A DNA stretch of 64,000 nt from DATFQI01 sp963816955. GTDB taxonomy: Bacteria > Actinomycetota > Thermoleophilia > Solirubrobacterales > Solirubrobacteraceae. Numbering within the stretch: the stretch's first letter is position 1; the number at the start of each line of letters is the position of its first letter. A program made the translations under genes and the position numbers. The DNA lies in contig CAWFME010000002.1 of NCBI GenBank assembly GCA_963816955.1, positions 62,001 to 126,000 of the forward strand, written 5' to 3'. The notes below the pieces were generated by a model, which had not been told where the DNA came from, ran no database searches, and saw nothing but the letters and a program-made list of their open reading frames with translations. Shown here piece after piece: positions 17,569 through 26,652 of this stretch.

Positions 17569-19554
17569 ATGGAGCGCAGAGGCACGCTCAGCCGGGCCTG
17601 GCCGCGCGCCGTATTCGCGGCCTGCGCCGCGTGGCTCGTGCTCTACGAGCTGCACGTGGTGGTCTTCCCGGGGCTCGACGCCGGGCCCCTGGCTTCGCGC
17701 TTCGCCCACGACGTGGTGCTGCTGGCCTCCTCGGCGCTGATCCTCGCGAAGGCGCTGACCGCCGGCCGCGAGCGGCTCGCGTGGCTGCTGATCGGCGCCG
17801 GCGTCACCGCCTGGTCGCTCGGCGAGGTCTATTACACGGTCGTCCTCTGGGACGCCGAGGTGATCGCGATCCCCTCGCCCGCCGACGTCGGCTACCTGAT
17901 GCTGCCGCCCCTGGCGCTGGCCGGGATCGTGCTGCTCCTGCGCGCCCGGGCGCGCGCCGTCCCGCGCACGCTCTGGGTCGACGGCGTGGTCGCCGCGCTC
18001 GCGGTGGCCGCGCTGAGCGCCGCGCTCGTCTTCGACACGGTGCTCGAGAACGTCGAGGGCAACGCCGCGGCCGTGGCGACCAACCTCGCCTACCCGCTCG
18101 GCGACCTCGTCCTGCTGAGCCTGATCGTCGGCGCGCTCGCCGGCACGGGCTGGCGCCTGGACCGCACCTGGATGCTGCTGGCGATCGGCGTCTCGACCTT
18201 CTGGCTGGCCGACTCGCTCTACCTCGTCAAGACCGCGGAAGGCTCGTTCGTCTCCGGGGGCCCGATCGACACGGGCTGGTGGGCCGGGCTGTTCCTGATC
18301 GCGGCGGCCGCCTGGCAGCGCCCGCCGGCGCGCGTGCGCGCCCCTCAGGGGGAGAGCCTGCGGCTGATCGCCGTGCCGCTGTGCTTCGGGCTCGTCAGCC
18401 TCGCGCTGCTCGTCTACGACTCCTTCTGGAGCCTGAACCCGCTCGCGATCGCGCTCGCGGCCGCCTCGCTGCTCGCCGTGATGTTCCGCCTGACGCTGAC
18501 CTTCCGCGAGAACGTGGCGATGCTGCGCGCCTCCCGCGACGAGGCCAAGACCGACGCGCTGACCGGGCTCGGCAACCGCCGGGCGCTGGCCTCGGCGATC
18601 GACGACCTCGACGGCGAGCCCGTCGTGCTCGCGCTGTTCGACCTCGACGGCTTCAAGCACTACAACGACACCTTCGGCCACCCCGCGGGCGACACGCTGC
18701 TCGTCCGGCTCGGCCGCAACCTCGCCGCCTGCCTCGCGCAGCGCGGCAGCGCCTTCCGCATGGGCGGCGACGAGTTCTGCGTGCTGATCGAGCCCGGCGC
18801 CGACGACCCCGAGCAGCTCGTGCGCTCCGCCGCCGCGGCGCTGTCGGAGAGCGGCGACGGCTTCACCATCGGCTGCTCCTACGGCTCGATCCTGCTCCCC
18901 GAGGAGGCGTCGGACCCCGCCGAGGCGCTGCGGATCGCCGACCAGCGCATGTACGCCCAGAAGCACGCCGGGCGGATGTCGGCCGGGCGCCAGAGCAAGG
19001 ACGTGCTGCTGCGCGCGCTGACCGAGCGCAGCCCCGACCTCGGCGGGCACCTCTCGAGCGTCGCCGAGCTCGCCGAGCGCACCGCGCGGCGGCTCGGGCT
19101 GCCGGCCGAGGAGGTCGAGCGGATCCGCCACGCCGGCGAGCTCCACGACGCCGGCAAGGTCGCGATCCCCGACGGGATCCTCGCCAAGCCCGGCCCGCTG
19201 ACCGAGGACGAGTGGGCCTTCGTGCGCCGGCACCCGCTGATCGGCGAGCGCATCGTGCGCTCCGCGCCGTCGCTGAGCCGTGTCGCCGAGCTCGTGCGCT
19301 CGACCCACGAGCGGTTCGACGGCCAGGGCTATCCCGACCAGCTGCAGGCCGACGCGATCCCGCTCGGCTCGAGGATCGTCGCCGTCTGCGACGCCTTCGA
19401 CGCGATGACCTCCGGACGGCCCTACTCGGCCGCCCGCACCCCAGGCGAGGCGCTCGACGAGCTGCGCCGCTGCGCCGGCACGCAGTTCGATCCCGCGGTC
19501 GTGGAGACCTTCCGCGCCGTGATCGCGGAGACCACCCTCCGCAGCGTCGCGTGA
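17569..19554 (+). CDS. Membrane GGDEF and HD-GYP domain protein (cyclic-di-GMP turnover)
   Basis: A 661-residue protein with about eight hydrophobic segments in the first ~310 residues, a diguanylate cyclase domain and an HD-GYP-type phosphodiesterase domain. The cyclase part has TDALTGLGNRRAL, FDLDGFKHYND and an intact FRMGGDEFCVL at about 395-405. The hydrolase part has HAGELHDAGKVAIPDGIL near 522, HPLIGERI, and HERFDGQGYP near 580. Both centres look complete, so making and breaking cyclic-di-GMP may be switched by whatever the membrane part senses. It lies between two hairpins and so is likely its own transcript. Confidence 0.9.
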   Translation: MERRGTLSRAWPRAVFAACAAWLVLYELHVVVFPGLDAGPLASRFAHDVVLLASSALILAKALTAGRERLAWLLIGAGVTAWSLGEVYYTVVLWDAEVIAIPSPADVGYLMLPPLALAGIVLLLRARARAVPRTLWVDGVVAALAVAALSAALVFDTVLENVEGNAAAVATNLAYPLGDLVLLSLIVGALAGTGWRLDRTWMLLAIGVSTFWLADSLYLVKTAEGSFVSGGPIDTGWWAGLFLIAAAAWQRPPARVRAPQGESLRLIAVPLCFGLVSLALLVYDSFWSLNPLAIALAAASLLAVMFRLTLTFRENVAMLRASRDEAKTDALTGLGNRRALASAIDDLDGEPVVLALFDLDGFKHYNDTFGHPAGDTLLVRLGRNLAACLAQRGSAFRMGGDEFCVLIEPGADDPEQLVRSAAAALSESGDGFTIGCSYGSILLPEEASDPAEALRIADQRMYAQKHAGRMSAGRQSKDVLLRALTERSPDLGGHLSSVAELAERTARRLGLPAEEVERIRHAGELHDAGKVAIPDGILAKPGPLTEDEWAFVRRHPLIGERIVRSAPSLSRVAELVRSTHERFDGQGYPDQLQADAIPLGSRIVAVCDAFDAMTSGRPYSAARTPGEALDELRRCAGTQFDPAVVETFRAVIAETTLRSVA

Positions 19555-19575
19555 GGGGTCGGATCCACCGACCCC
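19555..19575 (+). terminator. Hairpin between the GGDEF/HD-GYP gene and gcvT
   Basis: GGGGTCGG (19555-19562) and CCGACCCC (19568-19575) are perfect arms around ATCCA, directly after the upstream TGA. The remaining 30 nt to gcvT are too short for a glycine riboswitch, and none was recognised. Confidence 0.5.
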
Positions 19576-19605
19576 CCGCTCCTCGCTGCTAGCGTCCGGC
19601 CACCG

Positions 19606-20682
19606 ATGGCCGCGGCCTCCGACGCCCTCCAGCACACGCCCCTGCACGATCGCCACGTCGCGGCCGGCGCACGCCTCGTGCCGTTCGCGGGCTGGGAGAT
19701 GCCGGTCCAGTACGAGGGCATCCGCGCCGAGCACGAGGCGGTGCGCGAGCATGCCGGCGTCTTCGACGTCTCGCACATGGGCGAGATCGAGACGAGCGGG
19801 CCCGACGCCGAGGCGTTCCTGCAGCGCGTGCTCTCCAACGACGTCACCAAGCTCGCCGATGGCGGCGCCCAGTACTCCGTGCTCTGCCAGGACGACGGCG
19901 GCGTGCTCGACGACCTCTTCTCCTACCGGCTCGGCGATCGCTTCCTGACCGTCACCAACGCGTCCAACCACGCCTCCGACCTGGCCTGGTTCCGCAAGCA
20001 CGCCGAGGGCTTCGACGTCGAGCTCGCGGACCGCCTGCACGACCTGGCGATGCTCGCCGTGCAGGGCCCGGAGGCGCGCGGCATCGTCGCCGGCATCACC
20101 GACGGCGAGCTGCCCAAGCGCTTCAAGACCGCCACGCTGACCGTCGCGGGCCAGGACGGCGTGCTCGTGTGCGGCACGGGCTACACGGGCGAGGACGGGG
20201 TGGAGCTGATCGTCCCCGCCGCGGCCGCCACCGCCGTCTGGGACGCGGTCGTCGACGCCGGCGCGCGGCCCGCCGGGCTCGGCGCCCGCGACACCCTGCG
20301 CCTGGAGGTCTGCTTCCACCTCTATGGCAACGACCTGATGACCACCCGCGGCCCGATCGAGGCCGGCCTGGGCTGGTGCTGCAAGGAGGACACCGGCTTC
20401 GTCGGCGCCGACGCGGTCCGCGCCGTCCGCGAGGCCGGCCCTGCCGAGAAGCTCGCGCCGTTCGCGGTCACCGGGCAGGGGATCGCCCGCCAGGGCAACC
20501 CGGTCGTCGGCGGGGGCGAGGTGACCTCGGGCACGCTGTCGCCGAGCCTCGGGTACGCGATCGGCATGGCCTACCTGCCGGCCGACCGCGCCCAGCCCGG
20601 CACCGAGATCGAGATCGACGTCCGCGGCAAGGTCCGCACCGCCGAGGTGCGGGAGAAGCCGCTCTATTCCAAGGAGACCTGA
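19606..20682 (+). CDS. gcvT: GcvT, aminomethyltransferase of the glycine cleavage system
   Basis: T-protein: releases ammonia from the aminomethyl-lipoyl group on GcvH and makes 5,10-methylene-THF. The 358 residues match the family from TPLHDRHVAAGARLVPFAGWEMPVQY through GVFDVSHMGEIETSG, QYSVLCQDDGGVLDDLF, and GTGYTGEDGVELIVP, to the C-terminal DVRGKVRTAEV. First gene of the gcvT-H-PA-PB operon; gcvH begins 4 nt after its stop. Confidence 0.97.
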   Translation: MAAASDALQHTPLHDRHVAAGARLVPFAGWEMPVQYEGIRAEHEAVREHAGVFDVSHMGEIETSGPDAEAFLQRVLSNDVTKLADGGAQYSVLCQDDGGVLDDLFSYRLGDRFLTVTNASNHASDLAWFRKHAEGFDVELADRLHDLAMLAVQGPEARGIVAGITDGELPKRFKTATLTVAGQDGVLVCGTGYTGEDGVELIVPAAAATAVWDAVVDAGARPAGLGARDTLRLEVCFHLYGNDLMTTRGPIEAGLGWCCKEDTGFVGADAVRAVREAGPAEKLAPFAVTGQGIARQGNPVVGGGEVTSGTLSPSLGYAIGMAYLPADRAQPGTEIEIDVRGKVRTAEVREKPLYSKET

Positions 20683-20686
20683 CCCA

Positions 20687-21073
20687 GTGGCCGCAGCGAG
20701 CTACCCGGACGAACTGAAGTACCACGCCGAGCACGACTGGGCCCGCATCGACGGCGAGACCGCCACGCTGGGCATCACCTGGTACGCCCAGGAGCAGCTC
20801 GGCGAGGTCGTCTTCTTCGACCCGCCGGCGGTCGGCTCCACGCTGACCAAGGACCAGCCGTACGCCGAGATCGAGTCGGTCAAGGCCGTCTCGGACGTGG
20901 TCGCGCCGCTGTCGGGCGAGATCGTCGAGGTCAACGAGGGCCTGTCCGACTCGCCGGAGAACGTCAACGAGGACCCCTACGGCGACGGCTGGTTGGTCAA
21001 GATCAAGCTCTCGGACGTATCCGAGATCGAGGACCTTATGGACGCCGCGACCTACGAGGGCTCCCTGTCTTGA
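20687..21073 (+). CDS. gcvH: GcvH, lipoyl carrier protein of the glycine cleavage system
   Basis: H-protein, 128 residues, shuttling the aminomethyl group. YHAEHDWARIDGETATLGIT opens the lipoyl domain and ESVKAVSD places the lipoylated lysine at residue 66. The GDGWLVKIKLSD end is typical. GTG start 20687; the stop overlaps the TTG start of gcvPA (TTGA). Confidence 0.97.
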   Translation: MAAASYPDELKYHAEHDWARIDGETATLGITWYAQEQLGEVVFFDPPAVGSTLTKDQPYAEIESVKAVSDVVAPLSGEIVEVNEGLSDSPENVNEDPYGDGWLVKIKLSDVSEIEDLMDAATYEGSLS

Positions 21074-22455
21074 GCCGCTACACCTCCGCCACCGACGCCG
21101 ACCGTGCGGCGATGCTCGAGCGCATCGGCGTGCGGTCGATCGACGACCTGTTCGAGACGATCCCGGAGGGCGTGCGGCTCGGCCGCGCGCTCGACCTGCC
21201 GCCGGGCCGGCCGGAGCAGGAGGTGTACGCGCACCTGCGAGAGCTGGCCTCCCGCAACGTGTCCACGGACGACGAGCTGTCGTTCCTGGGGGCGGGGATG
21301 TACGACCACTACGTCCCGGCGCTGGTGGACTCGATCATCTCGCGCTCGGAGTTCCTGACGCCGTACACGCCCTACCAGCCCGAGGTCTCCCAGGGCACGC
21401 TGCAGCTGATGTTCGAGTACCAGACCGCGATCAGCGAGCTGACCGGCCTGCCCGTCTCCAACGCCACGCTCTACGAGGGCCCGAGCGCGCTCGGCGCCGC
21501 GGGCTTCCTCGCCTACCAGCACCACAAGCGCACGCGCTTCCTGATCTCGCGCGGCGTGCACCCGCATGCCCGCGAGACGCTGCGCACGATGAGCGCCGGC
21601 TGGGGGATCGAGGTCCAGGAGATCCCCCTGCGCGACGGGGTCACGGACGCGGACGCGCTGGCCGACGCGCTCGGCGAGGACGTCTCGGCCGTGTTCCTGG
21701 CCCAGCCGAACTTCCTCGGCGCCGTCGAGGACCTCGAGGCGCTCGTGCCGGGCGTCAAGGAGGCGGGCGCGATCGCGGTCTGCTCGACCGACCCGATGAC
21801 GCTCGGCGTGCTGCGCCCGCCCGGCGACTTCGGCGTCGACATCGCGGTGGGGGAGGGCCAGCCGCTCGGCAACCGGCTCGACTACGGCGGGCCGTCGTTC
21901 GGCTTCTTCGCCGCCCAGCCCGCATTTCTGAGAAGGATGCCGGGCCGGATCTCCGGGGAGACGACCGACGTCGACGGCCGCCGCGGCTTCGTGCTCACGC
22001 TGCAGACGCGCGAGCAGCACATCCGCCGCGAGCGCGCGACGTCGAACATCACGACGGCGCAGACGCTCAACGCGCTCGCCGCGATCGTGTACCTGAGCTG
22101 GCTCGGCCGCCAGGGGATCGTGGAGATCGGCGAGCTGATGCTCCAGCGCACGGCGTACGCCCGCAAGGCGCTGGCGAACGTCGAGGGCGTCGAGCTGCTG
22201 CACGAGCAGCCCGTGATCCGCGAGTTCGCGATCCGGGTCGACGCGTCCGCGGCCGACGTGATCGAGCGCTGCGCGGAGGAGGGCGTCAACCCCGGCTACC
22301 CGCTCGGCGCCGACTACGAGGAGCACGAGGACGGCTTGCTGGTGGCGATCACCGAGCAGCGCACGCGCGAGGACATCGACCGCCTCGCCGAGGTGCTCGG
22401 CCGCGCGGTCGCCGGCGCGCGCAGCGCCCGCCGGCCCGAGGAGGTGACCGCGTGA
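21070..22455 (+). CDS. gcvPA: GcvPA, glycine dehydrogenase subunit 1
   Basis: First half of the split P-protein, 461 residues, forming a heterotetramer with GcvPB. Matches include FLGAGMYDHYVPALVDSII, TPYTPYQPEVSQGTLQLMFEYQ, NATLYEGPSA and SFGFFAAQ. It starts at TTG 21070 inside the gcvH stop, and no better start is available, so translation should depend on coupling. The two-gene P-protein form is common in Gram-positive bacteria, whereas many actinobacteria carry a single gcvP. Confidence 0.95.
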   Translation: MSRYTSATDADRAAMLERIGVRSIDDLFETIPEGVRLGRALDLPPGRPEQEVYAHLRELASRNVSTDDELSFLGAGMYDHYVPALVDSIISRSEFLTPYTPYQPEVSQGTLQLMFEYQTAISELTGLPVSNATLYEGPSALGAAGFLAYQHHKRTRFLISRGVHPHARETLRTMSAGWGIEVQEIPLRDGVTDADALADALGEDVSAVFLAQPNFLGAVEDLEALVPGVKEAGAIAVCSTDPMTLGVLRPPGDFGVDIAVGEGQPLGNRLDYGGPSFGFFAAQPAFLRRMPGRISGETTDVDGRRGFVLTLQTREQHIRRERATSNITTAQTLNALAAIVYLSWLGRQGIVEIGELMLQRTAYARKALANVEGVELLHEQPVIREFAIRVDASAADVIERCAEEGVNPGYPLGADYEEHEDGLLVAITEQRTREDIDRLAEVLGRAVAGARSARRPEEVTA

Positions 22456-23942
22456 TCGCCGAGACGCCGCAGCAGCGCGACCGCGCGAAGACGATCTTCG
22501 AGAAGTCCCAGGCCGGCCGGCGCGCCTTCGTCGCCCCCGCGCTGGACGTGCCCGAGGACCCGGACGCGCTGCCAGAGCGCTTCCGCCGCAAGGACCCGCC
22601 GCGGCTGCCCGAGATCGCCGAGCCGGAGATCAACCGCCACTTCAACCGCATCTCCAAGCGCAACTTCGATCTCGACACGGGCTTCTATCCGCTCGGCTCG
22701 TGCACGATGAAGCACAACCCGAAGCTGCACGAGCGCGTCGCGGCGCTGCCCGGCAACGCCCGGCTGCACCCCGCCCAGGCGCCCGCGCGCGCCCAGGGCG
22801 CGCTGCAGCTGATGCACGAGCTCCAAGGCGCGCTGGGCGAGATCGCCGGCCTGCCGCACGTCTCGCTGCAGCCCAGCGCCGGCTCGCACGGCGAGCTCGC
22901 CGGCGTGCTGCTCACGCGCGCCTTCCACGAGGCCAACGGCGACCAGCGGACGAAGATCCTCGCGCCCGACACGGCGCACGGCACCAACCCGGCGACGGTC
23001 ACGATGGGCGGCTACGAGGTCGTGAAGATCGGCACCGACGAGGCCGGCGGGGTCGACGTGGAGGACCTGAAGGCGCACCTCGACGAGGACGTCGCCTGCC
23101 TGATGCTCACCAACCCGAACACGCTCGGGGTCTTCGACCGCAACATCGAGGAGATCGCGAAGCTCGTGCACGAGGTGGGGGCGACGCTGTACTACGACGG
23201 GGCGAACCTCAACGCCGTCATGGGCCGCACTCGCCCGGGCGACATGGGCTTCGACATCGTCCACTACAACCTCCACAAGACCTTCACGCAGCCGCACGGC
23301 GGCGGCGGGCCGGGCGCGGGGCCGATCGCGGTCTCCGACCGGATCGAGCCGTACCTGCCCCGCCCGCAGGTCGTGCAGCGCGACGACGGGTCCTACGACC
23401 TGGACTTCGACCGGCCGAAGTCGATCGGCCGCCTGCGCGGGTTCCAGGGCAACTACGGCGTCTTCGTGCGCTCCTACGCCTACATCATGTCGCTGGGCGG
23501 CGACGGCCTCCAGGAGGCGTCGGAGACCGCGGTGCTCAACGCGAACTACCTGCTGGCGCGGCTGAAGGAGGACGGGATCGGCGAGCACCTGCCCGTCGCC
23601 TTCGACCGGCTGTGCATGCACGAGTTCGTGCTCTCGGGCGCGCCGATGAAGAAGAACCTCGGCCTGCGCACGACCGACCTCGCCAAGCGGCTGCTCGACC
23701 ACGGCTACCACCCGCCGACGGTCTACTTCCCGCTGCTCGTCGACGAGGCGCTGCTGATCGAGCCGACGGAGACCGAGACGCGCGAGACGCTCGACGGCTT
23801 CGCCGACGCGATCGCCGAGATCCTGCGCGAGGGCGCCGAGGATCCGGAGATCGCGCGCAACGCGCCGTACACCACCCCGGTGCGCCGGCTCGACGAGGCC
23901 GGCGCCGCCAAGCGGCCGGTGATCCGGCAAGACCTCGGCTGA
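22452..23942 (+). CDS. gcvPB: GcvPB, glycine dehydrogenase subunit 2 (PLP-binding)
   Basis: Second half of the P-protein, 496 residues, carrying PLP and decarboxylating glycine. FYPLGSCTMKHNPKLHE, DTAHGTNPATVTMGGY, YYDGANLNAVMGRTRPGDMG and the PLP-lysine motif HYNLHKTFTQPHGGGGPGAGP are all present. GTG 22452 overlaps the gcvPA stop (GTGA). Last gene of the operon; strong hairpins follow. Confidence 0.96.
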   Translation: MIAETPQQRDRAKTIFEKSQAGRRAFVAPALDVPEDPDALPERFRRKDPPRLPEIAEPEINRHFNRISKRNFDLDTGFYPLGSCTMKHNPKLHERVAALPGNARLHPAQAPARAQGALQLMHELQGALGEIAGLPHVSLQPSAGSHGELAGVLLTRAFHEANGDQRTKILAPDTAHGTNPATVTMGGYEVVKIGTDEAGGVDVEDLKAHLDEDVACLMLTNPNTLGVFDRNIEEIAKLVHEVGATLYYDGANLNAVMGRTRPGDMGFDIVHYNLHKTFTQPHGGGGPGAGPIAVSDRIEPYLPRPQVVQRDDGSYDLDFDRPKSIGRLRGFQGNYGVFVRSYAYIMSLGGDGLQEASETAVLNANYLLARLKEDGIGEHLPVAFDRLCMHEFVLSGAPMKKNLGLRTTDLAKRLLDHGYHPPTVYFPLLVDEALLIEPTETETRETLDGFADAIAEILREGAEDPEIARNAPYTTPVRRLDEAGAAKRPVIRQDLG

Positions 23943-23984
23943 GCGTCCGGTCCCTGACTCGCTGGTCCCCGGCGGTACCGGCAC

Positions 23985-24035
23985 CGTGGGGGGCCCCACG
24001 CCCGCCTGCGGTGCGGGATTGGCCAGCGCACCGCA
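23985..24035 (+). terminator. Tandem hairpins ending the gcv operon
   Basis: A CGTGGGG/CCCCACG inverted repeat (23985-24000) is followed by a 9-bp perfect stem, TGCGGTGCG (24007-24015) with CGCACCGCA (24027-24035), loop 11 nt. Both lack a T-run. They separate gcvPB from the secreted-protein gene, which must have its own promoter in 24036-24140. Confidence 0.5.
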
Positions 24036-24147
24036 CACCAGTGTCACGGCCTGGCGCTCTGGCCGCCCGCGTTAGACCATGTTTAGGTCAATCGAGGTCA
24101 CCGGGGAGCGTGTGAGGCGGACGTCAACCGACCTACTGGAGGACCCA

Positions 24148-24726
24148 ATGACCCGACTCCGCATCGCGGCGATCGCCGCGATGGCCGCCTGCGCCGTATC
24201 ACTCGGCGCGGCCGGCACCGCCTCGGCCCAGGACGAGGCCGTTCCGACGCTGACCAAGAAGGTCGCCGTGACCGGCGAGGCCAAGAACGGCAAGAAGTTC
24301 GCGGGCACGTACACGATCAAGCGCTTCGAGAAGCGTGGCGAGAAGCTGTACGCCGTCGGCACGCTCACCGGCAAGCTCAAGAACCGCAAGGTGTCACGCA
24401 GCAACGTCGCGATGCTCGCGAAGGTGACCGGCGACGGCGAGGCCACGGCCGCGCAGGACGCCTGCGACATCCTGCACCTCACGCTCGGCCCGCTGGACCT
24501 CAATCTGCTCGGCCTCCGGGTCCAGCTCAACCGCGTGAACCTCGACATCACCGCGGTGCCGGGTGCCGGCAACCTGCTCGGCAACCTGCTGTGCGCGATC
24601 ACCGGGCTGCTCGACCAGACCGCTCTGGCCGGCGCGATCAACAACCTCGCCGCCGCGCTGAACGCGATCCTGGCGCTGATCCCGACCAACCCCGCGACGG
24701 GAGCGACCGCCGCGGCCGGACGCTAG
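24148..24726 (+). CDS. Small secreted protein, function unknown
   Basis: A 192-residue protein starting at ATG 24148, chosen because GGAGG lies 6 nt upstream and a clear signal peptide follows (RIAAIAAMAACAVSLGAAGTASAQ, cut after ASA near residue 26). A lysine-rich beta-type segment (TKKVAVTGEAKNGKKFAGTY) is followed by a leucine-rich C-terminal half (LHLTLGPLDLNLLGLRVQLN; LLGNLLCAITGLLDQ) with two cysteines that could form a disulfide. I recognise no enzyme motif. Confidence 0.8.
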   Translation: MTRLRIAAIAAMAACAVSLGAAGTASAQDEAVPTLTKKVAVTGEAKNGKKFAGTYTIKRFEKRGEKLYAVGTLTGKLKNRKVSRSNVAMLAKVTGDGEATAAQDACDILHLTLGPLDLNLLGLRVQLNRVNLDITAVPGAGNLLGNLLCAITGLLDQTALAGAINNLAAALNAILALIPTNPATGATAAAGR

Positions 24727-24735
24727 TCCCCACGC

Positions 24736-24768
24736 GGCCGCAGGGTGCCCTCGCGGTACCCTGCGGCC
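24736..24768 (+). terminator. Hairpin immediately upstream of trpS
   Basis: GGCCGCAGGGT (24736-24746) and ACCCTGCGGCC (24758-24768) are perfect 11-bp arms with an 11-nt loop, 9 nt after the secreted-gene stop. The trpS GTG lies 3 nt beyond the stem. It could end the upstream transcript, or, if transcribed with trpS, hinder its initiation. Confidence 0.5.
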
Positions 24769-24771
24769 GTC

Positions 24772-25815
24772 GTGGTCATCTTCTCCGGCATCCAGCCCAC
24801 GGGCACCAAGCACCTGGGCAACTACATCGGCGGGTTCCTGGGCTATCTCGCCGGCCAGGAGCGCGGAGACCCGTCGATCTACTGCCTCGTCGACCTGCAC
24901 TCGATCACCGTCGAGTTCGACCCGGCCGAGCTGCGCGCGCGCTCGTACGACCTGTTCGCGCTGTTCATCGCCGCCGGCCTCGACCCCGCGCGCTCGATCC
25001 TCTTCCGCCAGAGCGACGTCCCTGAGCACACGGAGCTGAGCTGGCTGCTGTCGAGCGTGATCCCGCTCGGCACGCTCAACCGCATGCACCAGTTCCGCGA
25101 CAAGTCGACGCGCCAGCGCGAGATGGTCCGCTCCGGGCTGCTCTTCTACCCGGTGCTGATGGCCGCCGACGTGCTCGCCTACCGTGCCCACGAGGTGCCG
25201 GTGGGGGAGGACCAGCGCGAGCACCTGGAGGTCATGCGCGACGCCGCGCGGACCTTCAACGAGCGCTACGGCGAGACGCTGGTCGTGCCCGAGGCGCGGA
25301 TCCCGCAGGTCGGCGCGCGCATCGTGGACCTCCAGGACCCGACGCGCAAGATGTCCACGACGGGCGGCACGGAGCAGGGCACGGTCTACGTGCTCGACGA
25401 GCCCGACGCGATCCGCAGGAAGTTCAAGCGCGCGCAGACCGACTCGGGGCGCGAGATCGTGCGCGAGAAGGACAAGCCCGGCGTCAGCAACCTGATCGAG
25501 ATCCTGGCGATCGCGCGCGGGAGCTCCCCCGAGGACGTCGAGCGCGACTTCGAGGGCCGCGGCTACGGCGACCTCAAGACGGCGGTCGGCGACGAGGTCG
25601 CCGAGTGGCTGGCGCCGGTGCGCGAGCGCTACGAGGAGCTGCGCGGCGACGAGGCGGCGCTCGAGGAGATGCTGGCCGAGGGGGCCGAGCGCGCGCGGGC
25701 GATCGCCGGACCGGTCGTGGCCGACGTGCGCGCCGCGATGGGAGTGGGTCCGGCCCGCCCGGTCGGGGGCGGGCGGGTGGGGATCCCGTCCCGGTCCGTC
25801 GGGCCCGCGGCCTAG
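24772..25815 (+). CDS. trpS: Tryptophanyl-tRNA synthetase
   Basis: Class I synthetase charging tRNA-Trp, 347 residues. The HIGH-type motif is PTGTKHLGNYIGG near residue 10; LVDLHSIT, LFYPVLMAADVLAY and VGEDQREHLEV are classical TrpS landmarks. The second signature reads RKMSTTGG, so the usual KMSKS lysine is replaced by threonine. GTG 24772 places the catalytic fold at the very N-terminus as in other TrpS; no clear ribosome site precedes it because a hairpin occupies that place. scpA follows after 12 nt. Confidence 0.95.
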   Translation: MVIFSGIQPTGTKHLGNYIGGFLGYLAGQERGDPSIYCLVDLHSITVEFDPAELRARSYDLFALFIAAGLDPARSILFRQSDVPEHTELSWLLSSVIPLGTLNRMHQFRDKSTRQREMVRSGLLFYPVLMAADVLAYRAHEVPVGEDQREHLEVMRDAARTFNERYGETLVVPEARIPQVGARIVDLQDPTRKMSTTGGTEQGTVYVLDEPDAIRRKFKRAQTDSGREIVREKDKPGVSNLIEILAIARGSSPEDVERDFEGRGYGDLKTAVGDEVAEWLAPVRERYEELRGDEAALEEMLAEGAERARAIAGPVVADVRAAMGVGPARPVGGGRVGIPSRSVGPAA

Positions 25816-25827
25816 CCTGTCTTCGAC

Positions 25828-26652
25828 ATGGCCTCCGCGGTGCACCGGCTGGAGCTGGACCTCGACGTCTTCGCGGGGCCGTTCGACCTGCTGCTCTCGC
25901 TGATCCTGCGCGAGGACGTGGACCTGCTCGAGGTCGAGCTCGCGGACATCGTGGTCTCCTATCTGGACCACCTGGAGGCGAGCGAGCAGCTCGACCTGGA
26001 GTCCGCGACGGAGTTCCTGGTCCTGATCGCGGCGCTGCTGGAGCTCAAGTCGCGGCTGATGCTGCCGGGCGAGGAGCTGCCCGAGCTCGACGAGCTCGCT
26101 CCCGCCGAGGCGGCCGAGGAGCTGCTGGAGCGGATGCTGCAGTACGCGCGCTTCCGCGGCGCGGGCGGGCACCTCGCCGGCCGCCACGAGGACGAGCAGG
26201 GCCACCTCTACCGGTCCGCGCCGCTGCCCGAGGCACTGCGCCGCGCGCCGCTGGCCGAGGCGCGGCAGTCCTACGACCCGGCGGTGCTGGGCGCGTCGCT
26301 CGGCGGACTGCTGCGCACGCCGCCGCCGATCGACCTCGCGCACATGGCGACGCCGCGCGTGTCGCTGGCCGACCGGCTGGCCGTCCTGCGCGGGCTGCTG
26401 CGCCGCGGCGCCTTCTCGTTCGACGACGCGGTGCGCGACGCCGACCGGATGACGGTCGCGGTGACCGTGTTCGCCCTGCTGGAGCTCTACAAGCGCGGCG
26501 AGGCCGAGTGGCGCCAGGACGAGCCGTTCGGGGAGATCACGGTGCGCTCGGAGGCGGACTCGGATTCCCGCCCCCCCGCCCCCCGCCACCCGATCCTGCG
26601 CGCCGCCGCGGCGGCGCGGCGCGACGCCGTCTCGCGGACGGTGCCGTCGTGA
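25828..26652 (+). CDS. scpA: ScpA, segregation and condensation protein A (kleisin)
   Basis: Kleisin bridging SMC heads with ScpB, 274 residues. The N-terminal LDLDVFAGPFDLLLSLILREDVDLLEVELADI and EFLVLIAALLELKSRLMLP are diagnostic; the C-terminal winged helix (TVAVTVFALLELYKRGEAEWRQDEPFGEI) follows a variable centre. The last ~30 residues are an Ala/Arg/Pro tail. Its stop overlaps the scpB GTG (GTGA). Confidence 0.95.
   Translation: MASAVHRLELDLDVFAGPFDLLLSLILREDVDLLEVELADIVVSYLDHLEASEQLDLESATEFLVLIAALLELKSRLMLPGEELPELDELAPAEAAEELLERMLQYARFRGAGGHLAGRHEDEQGHLYRSAPLPEALRRAPLAEARQSYDPAVLGASLGGLLRTPPPIDLAHMATPRVSLADRLAVLRGLLRRGAFSFDDAVRDADRMTVAVTVFALLELYKRGEAEWRQDEPFGEITVRSEADSDSRPPAPRHPILRAAAAARRDAVSRTVPS

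Noticed and set aside
19576..19605. Glycine riboswitch before gcvT
   Set aside because: Only about 30 nt are free between the hairpin and gcvT, too short for the aptamer.
17320..20319. Minus-strand frame of about 1000 codons across the GGDEF/HD-GYP gene and gcvT
   Set aside because: Low-complexity Arg/Glu/Gly translation antisense to two well-supported genes.
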